A DNA stretch of 22,597 nt from Mesotoga sp. UBA6090. GTDB taxonomy: Bacteria; Thermotogota; Thermotogae; Petrotogales; Kosmotogaceae. Of the stretch, positions 8,609-15,753 are shown one piece after another (position 1 is the first letter of the stretch; each line of letters starts with the position of its first letter). A program made the translations under genes and the position numbers. A model generated the notes under the pieces. That model was not told the DNA's origin, searched no databases, and saw only the letters and a list, made by a program, of their open reading frames with translations. The DNA is taken from the NCBI RefSeq assembly GCF_002435945.1, contig NZ_DIXC01000023.1:1-22597 (forward strand), written 5' to 3'.

Positions 8609-9922
8609 TCAGAGTTTCCCGGGATCTGATACCGGACCACTAGGACCCTGGGGAACAGGTTCAGGTGGCGGTGTTGTCGTAGTGGGTCGTGATGAAGGAT
8701 CGATTTTCCACATTTCATCGTAGAAATCCTGCACCGCTTTTGAAACGGATTGAATATAGATAGCCACCACGTACCACCAATCGCCGTCTGTATAGGTCTT
8801 GTAAGAAATACCAGCTCCTACATTACCTCTTATAATTGATGAAACTTCTTCTGAGTGGCTTAAAGTTTGTGAGAAAGCTTTTGCCATGGACTTCACAATT
8901 TTAGCGTCGACTTCAGCAAAGTCATAATTGTAGTCTTCCTGCTCATTATTTGTACCTGTTGTCCAATATATCTCTTCTCCTTGCAAGAAACCAACCAAAG
9001 CCGCCTGTGCCTTCTCTTTAGCAATAGCTTTTTTCATATCATCAATCATTGCCCGCTTGGCCTTATCTGGGTCTGTTGATCTAACTTCACTACCAAAAGC
9101 GATTATTGCGACCTCGCCCGTTGTGGGTATCGTTACAACTTTTCCACCTATGGGAGGTACTACAAAACAATTGATCTCTGTAATAACGTATTCAAGTCCC
9201 TCGCCTATCGTGTTGGCTTCTATGACCGCTCCTCCTTTGCTTCTTGCAGCCATAAGTGTTTTAGGAGTTGCAATAACTGAAACCATAATAGTGTTTTCCT
9301 CAATATTGTCGTAGACACTATAAATTACCATTCCTCTTAACAGAGCCTGACTGTATCCCTCAAAATCATTTGTATATACAGACAGAGTATTGGAGAGAGT
9401 ATCATTCTCTGTTACTATGCTGTCCAGAGAACGTTGTAAGGTGGTCTTTTGGGTAATAGACATACCATTGAAAAACTCTGCAAGGTTCTTTTTTGCGTTA
9501 AGATACGCTATCTCGTAGGCGGTTCTCTTATTAATTAGAGTAGCCTCTCTATTCGGAAAGATTTGATAAGTTGCGGTTCCCCTAGCCATCCAGCCGAGAC
9601 CTGATTCAGCAACGATGATTTCGGCTCCCACGGCATCTTTAACTTCAACTAGCTTCTTTTGAAAAGTAGGGATATCGTCCGGTTTTTGCTGGAAATACAT
9701 ATCTGTCACAGCAGCACCCTGGTCCAGAGAAGTTGATTCGACTTTTATGCTGGTTAAATCATTTTCGCCTTCTATAACCTCAATTGAGAACTCGCTTGGT
9801 TCAGGTGGAATGTCTCCTTTTGATGGCAGGCTTAAGTTGAAATCGTCCAGCGATACAAGATTTCCCAATATTGGAACTAAGAAGATCGACAAGAACATAA
9901 GTATTACGAAGGTCTTTCTCAT
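8609..9922 (-). CDS. Exported LPP20/FlgT-like domain protein
   Basis: The start is taken as ATG at 9922; a TTG directly before it is also in frame, and AAAGGGG lies 8 bp upstream of the ATG. The 437-residue product opens with a signal peptide (MRKTFVILMFLSIFLVPILG) and has no lipobox cysteine. Residues about 100-215 (GLGWMARGTATYQI, NKRTAYEIAYLNAKKNLAEFF, MVSVIATPKT) have the pattern of the LPP20/FlgT N-terminal module: an 'ARGxA' strand, an Ala-rich helix, then an amphipathic strand. A second, less clear region runs 230-400. The last 25 residues are a Pro/Thr-rich tail suited to a periplasmic or wall-spanning linker. It lies 14 bp behind the 9937 gene and shares its operon. Function unknown; an envelope role is inferred. 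Confidence 0.82.
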   Translation of the reverse strand: MRKTFVILMFLSIFLVPILGNLVSLDDFNLSLPSKGDIPPEPSEFSIEVIEGENDLTSIKVESTSLDQGAAVTDMYFQQKPDDIPTFQKKLVEVKDAVGAEIIVAESGLGWMARGTATYQIFPNREATLINKRTAYEIAYLNAKKNLAEFFNGMSITQKTTLQRSLDSIVTENDTLSNTLSVYTNDFEGYSQALLRGMVIYSVYDNIEENTIMVSVIATPKTLMAARSKGGAVIEANTIGEGLEYVITEINCFVVPPIGGKVVTIPTTGEVAIIAFGSEVRSTDPDKAKRAMIDDMKKAIAKEKAQAALVGFLQGEEIYWTTGTNNEQEDYNYDFAEVDAKIVKSMAKAFSQTLSHSEEVSSIIRGNVGAGISYKTYTDGDWWYVVAIYIQSVSKAVQDFYDEMWKIDPSSRPTTTTPPPEPVPQGPSGPVSDPGKL

Positions 9923-9936
9923 CAAACCATCCCCTT

Positions 9937-10857
9937 TCAGTCATCTTGACTACCAATATGAATATTTTCCAGGGCCTCTTCCAAGAGTTTTCCCCTTTCT
10001 TCTTCACGTTTCTGAAAGTACTGTTGAGCCTCAATATCATCTGGAAAAACTCTAAGGAGCTGACCGTAGAAGTAGTTTGCATAATCATATTTCTCAAGGG
10101 CTGAGTAAATCCGTCCACAGATTCGAAGGCCGTTTACCGTAAGGTTGAGAACACCAATTCCTTTTAGGTAGCGTTCTGCACCTTCTCTATTGCTTCGGTT
10201 CAGTTCAATTAAGGCGAGGAAGGCTAGAGCATCATCTGCATAACGATAATTCAACTGGTAAACTCCCCAGAAGTAACTGGAAGCAGTGTCCATACTTTCG
10301 TCCGACAAAGCTTCATATCCCTTCTCATAAAGGCTAAGTTCAAAGTCCGGGATGAGGTCCAACCATATAATAGGCTTTTCGATCAAATCGTCCTCTCTAT
10401 AAGCCACAAGACCAAACGCCCGATCTTTATATAAGCCCCTATCGTTAATGAGAAACCTCTTTATCCTGACTCCTAATACATAGTCCCTAAGGTAGTTCAT
10501 TGCAACACTTCTAAGAGTGTCTGAGTTTAGATCAATTTTTTCCATTTCTTGCTTCGCATACTTCTCTAGACTAAGAGAAACAGCAGTATTGAATGCTGCT
10601 CCCGGAAGCAAATCCTTTTCTTTCTTATCAGCTTCGATTTTACTTATGGCAATTGCATAAACCACTCCAGAATGGGTTGATGTTCCGGCAACAAACCCAA
10701 TAACATCTGTAGCGCTGAAAGTGATCTCATATATTGCTTCTGAAGGAATACCGTAATCGCTTAGTATGCTCTCCATAAAGAGAACAGACTCCTCTTTAGC
10801 AAAGCTAATCGTCAAACACACTAGAACAGTAATCCCCACAATAATAACTCTGTGCAA
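9937..10857 (-). CDS. Exported protein with TPR-like C-terminal region
   Basis: The longest frame opens at a TTG at 10875, but the only good ribosome site, AAGGAG (10865-10870), lies inside that extension. It is 7 bp upstream of the TTG at 10857, so the later start is chosen (306 residues). The N-terminus then reads as a clean signal peptide ending LTISFA before KEES. Residues 30-160 form a mixed alpha/beta domain I do not recognise (VIGFVAGTSTHSGVVYAIAISKI, AMNYLRDYVLGVRIKRFL). Residues about 175-290 are helical with TPR-like repeats (YEKGYEALSDESMDTASSYF, ALEKYDYANYFYGQLLRVFP). The end is charged and coiled. It is the first gene of a leftward pair, divergent from 11023. Probably periplasmic; role unknown. 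Confidence 0.8.
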   Translation of the reverse strand: MHRVIIVGITVLVCLTISFAKEESVLFMESILSDYGIPSEAIYEITFSATDVIGFVAGTSTHSGVVYAIAISKIEADKKEKDLLPGAAFNTAVSLSLEKYAKQEMEKIDLNSDTLRSVAMNYLRDYVLGVRIKRFLINDRGLYKDRAFGLVAYREDDLIEKPIIWLDLIPDFELSLYEKGYEALSDESMDTASSYFWGVYQLNYRYADDALAFLALIELNRSNREGAERYLKGIGVLNLTVNGLRICGRIYSALEKYDYANYFYGQLLRVFPDDIEAQQYFQKREEERGKLLEEALENIHIGSQDD

Positions 10858-11022
10858 TACTATGCTCCTTAACAATTAGTGAGAAACACAAGGGTGATGG
10901 TAATGTTTTAGTTACTTTACGCTATAATATCATATATTCATGTGTAATCTGCCATATTTAACAAATACTAATGTACACAAAAATATTTTTGAAAGACACT
11001 TATCTCAAGGGAGGTTATGATA
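10858..11022. promoter_or_regulatory. Divergent promoter region of the envelope gene block
   Basis: This 165-bp AT-rich gap separates two divergent operons. It contains TATAAT at 10923-10928 (plus strand) without a clear -35 partner. It also holds a 14-bp perfect palindrome, CAAAAATATTTTTG, at 10978-10991, 16 bp before the ribosome site of the rightward operon. Shared control of both pairs from here is likely, but I cannot fix exact promoters. Confidence 0.45.
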
Positions 11023-12297
11023 TTGAAACGGATTGTAGTAATTGTTGTGCTTTTTATTCTAGTGTCTATAACGGTTTTCGCATCTGATCAGAGAATGTTT
11101 GTGGCGCTCATTGATTTCACGAGGAGTAAGGACTCCGAGCTTATTTGTTCTTATCTTTCCAACAGAATAAATGAAACGGAAAAATATAGGCTTATTACTA
11201 GAGATGACAGAGATATTATGTCTCTCATTAATGAGAGCAAACTAAGCTACTCTACTGTCAGCAGCGAAGCCTCACAGAGACTGAAATTAAAAAATGTTAC
11301 GGTTATTATGCCTGTGAAAATCACAAATAGCAGCTACTCCACCTCTTCTTCAAAAAGTGTTATCAATGGAAAGACAGTCTATACCTATACGGTGAAGTAC
11401 AAAATCGAAGGGAGTTTTCAAATTCTGTCCGTCGACAACGGGGAGATACTAGCATCTAAAGCAATCGATCTCGAAGGTAGCGACAGTTATTCAAATACCT
11501 ATGGGAGTTTTCAAGAGTCATATGAGGAAGCAAGAAAGCTTGCTATACAGCGCGCAGCAGCTTCTATGGAAGGAACACTCAATAAGCTTGTTGTGATAAG
11601 AGCGACTATTATTGAAAAGATTAGCGAAGATACTTATCTCGTAAGTGGCGGAAGCTGGAGTGGCCTAACTGTCGGATCAAAGGTAACCTTTTTACGCTCC
11701 TATATGGGGTCTGAGATGAAACAAGGATATGCAGAAGTAGCCTCAATTGGAACCGAAACTTGCATTATAAAAGTCTGGGACAAGCCTCAGTTCGATATTG
11801 TTCCGGGCTCTACGCTTGTTGTCGAGCTGCCTAACCAGCACCTAAGGGGTGAGGGTGTGTCAAAGTATAATATGTATGGTGGTCTTATTCTAAACAATAT
11901 GGCTTTCCAGGGTGGTTTGAGTTTTGATAGCATTGCAAGCTATAACGGTGGGTTTCTGTTTGGAACCGGACTGAACGTGGCGTTCTTTCAACAGAAAGCT
12001 AGTTATGAGTTTTCAGGGAGTGTCGGGTTCTATATGCCTTTTAATAAGAACGGTACAAGTGGTGTTGGCGTAAAAGGAGGAGTTTTTCTTGGAGCGTCAA
12101 GTCATCTTCAGGATAAGAATAATTACCTCACCTATGGAGGAGGCCCTTATGTTTCGGCGTTCATTGATTTTCCCATAGGAACAGGGTTCTTTAATGGAAT
12201 TTTCCTGGAAGCGGGTTATAAGCTGCCCATCATGGGCATATCTCCTGCTGGCTTGTTCATAAACTTCGGAGTGCAGACGGTTAGCTCTCCCTTCTGA
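11023..12297 (+). CDS. CsgG/FlgT-like envelope protein with barrel-like C-terminus
   Basis: TTG at 11023 is chosen over ATG at 11017. The AAGGGAGG site ends at 11014, which leaves 8 bp to the TTG but only 2 bp to the ATG. The 424-residue product starts with a signal peptide (KRIVVIVVLFILVSITVFA). Residues 20-180 look like a CsgG/TolB-type domain (MFVALIDFTRSKDSELICSY, YRLITRDDRDIMSLINES, FQILSVDNGEILASKAI). Residues 185-265 resemble the FlgT C-terminal beta-barrel (VSGGSWSGLTVGSKVTFLRS, GYAEVASIGTETCIIKV). The last 150 residues are Gly/aromatic-rich alternating strands ending in Phe, as in small outer-membrane beta-barrels. The protein probably sits at the outer membrane. It shares an operon with 12306, whose ribosome site overlaps this stop. 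Confidence 0.82.
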   Translation: MKRIVVIVVLFILVSITVFASDQRMFVALIDFTRSKDSELICSYLSNRINETEKYRLITRDDRDIMSLINESKLSYSTVSSEASQRLKLKNVTVIMPVKITNSSYSTSSSKSVINGKTVYTYTVKYKIEGSFQILSVDNGEILASKAIDLEGSDSYSNTYGSFQESYEEARKLAIQRAAASMEGTLNKLVVIRATIIEKISEDTYLVSGGSWSGLTVGSKVTFLRSYMGSEMKQGYAEVASIGTETCIIKVWDKPQFDIVPGSTLVVELPNQHLRGEGVSKYNMYGGLILNNMAFQGGLSFDSIASYNGGFLFGTGLNVAFFQQKASYEFSGSVGFYMPFNKNGTSGVGVKGGVFLGASSHLQDKNNYLTYGGGPYVSAFIDFPIGTGFFNGIFLEAGYKLPIMGISPAGLFINFGVQTVSSPF

Positions 12298-12305
12298 GGT
12301 GTAGT

Positions 12306-13562
12306 ATGCCTTCACAGACATTGATTGTAATCGCTTCTCTATTAGCTCTTTTAGTAGGTGTTATAGGGGTAGTTTCATTAATTGGAAGTAAGAACACCGT
12401 TGAACCGATCCTAATACCTGAAACAGAAGCACCTGTTGTAATGAAAGAGGCACCCCCTGCAGGAAATGTTTCATTCGTCCAACCGGTGAGTGTGCCTAAA
12501 CCAATAATTCGTCTCATTATGACACCAGTATCATCTTCTCCTGGAGTATTCGTTCCTTATGACTTCACGGATTTGCTTACTTCTAGGTTTACTGAGATAA
12601 TTGGCCTTTCGAATAGTTTTAGGGTAATTGATCAGAGAACAACTGAATGGTTAGCAGAGTTACAGCGGTTGAATGTAATAGAGAAAGACTACTTGAAGGT
12701 TTCTACGAAAGGTTCTGGAGCAAGCAGAGAGGATGCTCTTCTTCAAGCGCAGAAGAATGCAGTGGAAATGGTAGCCGGGTTCAGATTAAATTCAAAACTG
12801 TCTACACTGAAAAGTATGGAGTACGATGGCTATGAAACAAGAATTTACACTGCATTTGACGAAGTTACAGAGAAGCAGTTTTCTGGCACAGTAAAGCGGT
12901 ACGAGATCCTTTCCGAAGGTGTTGACTATGAGAACCATTGGGTTACAATATCTGCTGATGTTGAGCTCTATACGATGCCAAAACTTTCTCATTCAGCCAG
13001 ATATGTCCTTATGCCTAATATTTCCTATTTTAAGATGGAGTCTATAGATGTGTATATAGGGGGCTTGAGGGCAGTAAAAAGAATATGTTCCGTAACGATT
13101 GATCTAGTCCTTCTGGACCTTGATACCCGCCTAACAATACCAATTAGAAGCACCTCTGCTTCGGCAGAAGAGCTTGACTATGAGAGTTACCCGCCGCGCC
13201 CACAAAATGAACTGAGTGCTGGCTTCGCTTATGAGCTAGCTTCAATAACCTCTCACAGAGCGTTGGAAAACCTTCTGTCAATATATGAAACGCTAGACTG
13301 GTCAGCAAATATAGTAATGCTTAATGGCAACTTCTATATTGATAAAGGCGCCTTAGACGGGGTGAATAGAGGAATGACTTTCGCAATTTCAAGAGATATT
13401 TACCCTATTTTCGACAATAACCCCGATAGGCCTCTTGGTTACATAAAGGAGAATGTGGGGACGGTAATCATAACAGACGTTCAAGAGAGTGTCGCCCGAT
13501 TCGACTTCATTGAAAAGCTTAAAGATGTTCTTGAGGGCGACAAAGCGGTTCTTGTTGAGTAA
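12306..13562 (+). CDS. Membrane-anchored FlgT-like protein
   Basis: A 418-residue protein starting at ATG 12306. Its GAGGTG ribosome site (12296-12301) overlaps the stop of the upstream gene, showing operon coupling. Residues 5-27 form an N-terminal membrane anchor, followed by a Pro-rich spacer. Residues about 65-130 are CsgG-like. About 130-225 (SGASREDALLQAQKNAVEMVAG, then ENHWVTISADVEL) match the LPP20/FlgT N-terminal module seen also in the 8609 gene. About 345-418 (YIDKGALDGVNRGMTFAISR, RPLGYIKENVGTVIITDVQE, VLEGDKAVLVE) match the FlgT C-terminal domain. So one chain carries the set of modules that FlgT uses in the Vibrio flagellar H ring. There is no flagellar gene nearby, so a flagellar role should not be assumed. 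Confidence 0.8.
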   Translation: MPSQTLIVIASLLALLVGVIGVVSLIGSKNTVEPILIPETEAPVVMKEAPPAGNVSFVQPVSVPKPIIRLIMTPVSSSPGVFVPYDFTDLLTSRFTEIIGLSNSFRVIDQRTTEWLAELQRLNVIEKDYLKVSTKGSGASREDALLQAQKNAVEMVAGFRLNSKLSTLKSMEYDGYETRIYTAFDEVTEKQFSGTVKRYEILSEGVDYENHWVTISADVELYTMPKLSHSARYVLMPNISYFKMESIDVYIGGLRAVKRICSVTIDLVLLDLDTRLTIPIRSTSASAEELDYESYPPRPQNELSAGFAYELASITSHRALENLLSIYETLDWSANIVMLNGNFYIDKGALDGVNRGMTFAISRDIYPIFDNNPDRPLGYIKENVGTVIITDVQESVARFDFIEKLKDVLEGDKAVLVE

Positions 13563-14228
13563 TTCTGAGGCGATAAGAGCTTAGTGAAGAGGCAATGCCC
13601 ACCACTTCTTGACGCTCTACCAGTGATAAGACGCTGGGAACGCAAGTATCCAGAGGGACGGATAAACGAGGGAAGTCTTGCACGCAGTGCAGGCAGCAGG
13701 ATGCCCCAGTCAAATCACGCAGGCCTTTATTTTTAACTATCAAATAGAAACTAACTGCCGATCAATTTTGTATCGCCTGTGGCCAAAATTTGCCGACTTA
13801 AATTTTAACTGGCAAGAACTCTTGAACAGAAATGATTCTTTGTACGATACAACAAGAGTGCCTACGAGATCCTTCACAATACGCAGCTCTATCGCATATG
13901 TTGGCTATGTTTGGTAGAGATCTTGCACATAACGAACAGTTGTGTCGTTTTCGGCGGATATTCATTCGCAGCAACATATGTATTTGTATGGACGTCCAGT
14001 AACGGCCGGAAGATACAGAAGCATTGGACATTTGGGGAACCCCATTAAAAGCTATGTGCAGAATAAATAGTCCAGAAGTCCGACAAAATTGCAAAAACTC
14101 TTCTGTCAAGCTAATGCTTTCTACATTTCGTCTCCGTTATCTGCTGAATAAAGACCTAGTTTTCAAAAATATTGGACGTCTGGATATGACTTATTGTAAA
14201 GCTCATGAATATTGGGAAATATAAAATA

Positions 14229-14571
14229 GGGTCAGACTCCATTTTTCACAATATAGGAGAAATCGATGATAAAAATCTGTGAGGGCATTTCTTAGAACAG
14301 AAAAGAAAGGTTAAGCGGAGCCCTTTGCCTGCTCCGCCCACGGGGACACCCCCAGGCAGTGAAATCATAGCACTTTGCCATCCTTAGGAGAAAGTGATCG
14401 ATAATTAAAGAAGATACATATTGCTCTACATAAGAAAGCATCTCCTGGTTTTTTTCATTGAAAGGAACATACTGGACTTTCCGGATCAAGTCAGCTCGCA
14501 TTTCTTCACGATCGGAGATAGGTTGTTGAGTCGTCGGCAAAATTCGGCATGCCATAAGTTGGGTCAGACTC
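14229..14571. repeat. Direct GGGTCAGACTC pair bracketing repeat copy B
   Basis: The 11-mer GGGTCAGACTC occurs at 14229-14239 and again at 14561-14571 in the same orientation, each followed by a T-rich tail. The pair brackets the 194-bp repeat. Similar GGGTCAGAC-type sequences are known to me from the ends of units mobilised by REP-associated or IS200-like tyrosine transposases. Applying that here is inference; no transposase is present. Confidence 0.55.
14309..14502. repeat. Dispersed 194-bp repeat, copy B
   Basis: Second copy of the element at 422-615, gap-free and in the same orientation. It keeps the same 7-bp stem hairpin (14315-14321 with 14331-14337). The 13.9-kb spacing and intact alignment point to movement or duplication of a defined unit. 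The frame across it (14292-14579, minus) differs from that of copy A in about eight residues over 60, almost all the nucleotide changes being non-synonymous, so coding is unlikely. Confidence 0.85.
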
Positions 14572-14836
14572 TTTTTCAAAACTTTTTATGCTTTTTTCAG
14601 TAGTTTGTCTATCTTTCAATTCAAACAATTCAAACATTCTCACTTCTCTTCCTTCTGTAGAATCTAGATCACTACTATCCAACAAGTTGAAAGCACTAGT
14701 CAAAAAGAGTTTCTGAGCACCATAAATCATATATGCAAACAGAAATCATTTTCGCTTCAAAAAGAGGTGCCATTCGAAGAAAGCAACTCTAGACCCACCA
14801 TCTGTCCAAGGCTCAAGGCTTTCTTGCCTCTCATGA

Positions 14837-15580
14837 CTAGTCATTTACAGTTGCCTTGCTCCAGTCAAATTGAAGAACTTCCGCTAAATCTACATCGACG
14901 CCACCGGCTCTGGATATTGTGACTTCAACCTTGTCTATTCCATATGAACTTGACCAATCATCTGGTGGACAGTGAAGCATCATAATGGTATCGGCTTCTG
15001 CCAAGTATGACCCGTTCCCTTCAAAATCCTCTATTCTTAGTATCTTTCCAGCATTTCTAAATGCGGAGACTTTAAGCTTTGTCGCAAGGATGAATACAAT
15101 GCCCAGGTTCATTCCAACTTTCTTCAGAAGCCGACAAGCTTTCCTCTTTCCTGACAAGAGGTAAAGGTCGTCGATGACGAAGATTTCGATTCCTCTAGAG
15201 TGATGGAGTTCGGTTGCAACATCTATCGCTCTTTCTACGCTACGTTCCTTCAAATCCACAATATCTAATGTAAGCTGGTTGAGTTCATACAAACTGCGAT
15301 TCAATTCATCTAATTCATCTGTGGGCAGAATTCTTGTATCTATTAGCTTTAGCTGTGATTCGAAAATTCTACGCAAAAGTTTTATCTGAAGACTTTTTGA
15401 GCGCTCACTATTTGAGAAAAAGGCAACCCGTCCACCTTCAAGAGCAAATTTGTACGCCAGATTTAGCAGAAGTGTTGTTTTTCCGCTCATATACAGTCCT
15501 CCAACCACTATTAGATGCCCACTTGCTATTGGTTGGAGATTATCAGATAGACCTTTATAAGGCCAGTTCAGATCTTTCAT
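14837..15580 (-). CDS. DnaB-like RecA-fold ATPase without DnaB N-domain
   Basis: 247 residues; ATG at 15580 behind a GAGGTGA site. The whole chain aligns with the C-terminal motor of DnaB helicases. GLSDNLQ..ASGHLIVVGG is the lead-in, GGLYMSGKTT (27-36) is Walker A, and VAFFSNSERS corresponds to the 'FFSLEMS' strand. VIDDLYLL (135-142) is Walker B, and LAEADTIMMLH matches the 'QDADVVLFL' segment. ISRAGGVDVDLAEVLQFD replaces the 'KNRNGPTG...F' end; the normally conserved Lys-Asn-Arg is lost. Without the DnaB N-terminal domain and linker it is unlikely to be a replicative helicase. It lies about 170 bp behind the WD40-FGE gene on the same strand, so it may be the NTPase partner of that system. 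The partnership is inferred from position only. Confidence 0.75.
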   Translation of the reverse strand: MKDLNWPYKGLSDNLQPIASGHLIVVGGLYMSGKTTLLLNLAYKFALEGGRVAFFSNSERSKSLQIKLLRRIFESQLKLIDTRILPTDELDELNRSLYELNQLTLDIVDLKERSVERAIDVATELHHSRGIEIFVIDDLYLLSGKRKACRLLKKVGMNLGIVFILATKLKVSAFRNAGKILRIEDFEGNGSYLAEADTIMMLHCPPDDWSSSYGIDKVEVTISRAGGVDVDLAEVLQFDWSKATVND

Positions 15581-15753
15581 GAATCACCTCGAAATAGCTT
15601 CCATTGTTCTGCTACTATGCTTAACATTCCGCAACCAAGATCTATACTAAAGCAGCTCCACTCTTTTTTCATAAGAGCTTGCATGCCGCAAGATTTAGAT
15701 CTTACCAAGCGCTTTTTTGCATCAATATTCCACAATTACTTTGTCGAACCAAG

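Larger units (their letters stand above)
13563..14836. other. 1.27-kb gene-free region with repeats
   Basis: No frame here has a credible ribosome site or recognisable product. It contains the second copy of the 194-bp repeat (14309-14502), bracketed by two GGGTCAGACTC sites. I found no clear terminator after the 13562 stop. A/T-rich stretches and broken frames suggest old mobile DNA. It separates the envelope block from the FGE cluster. Confidence 0.6.

Noticed and set aside
14506..14730. 74-residue minus-strand frame
   Set aside because: Part of it simply translates a GGGTCAGACTC repeat; no ribosome site and no recognised family.
14837..15580. Replicative helicase DnaB
   Set aside because: Only the RecA-like motor is present, the N-terminal domain and linker are missing, and the KNR-type motif is lost. 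It is DnaB-like but not the housekeeping gene.
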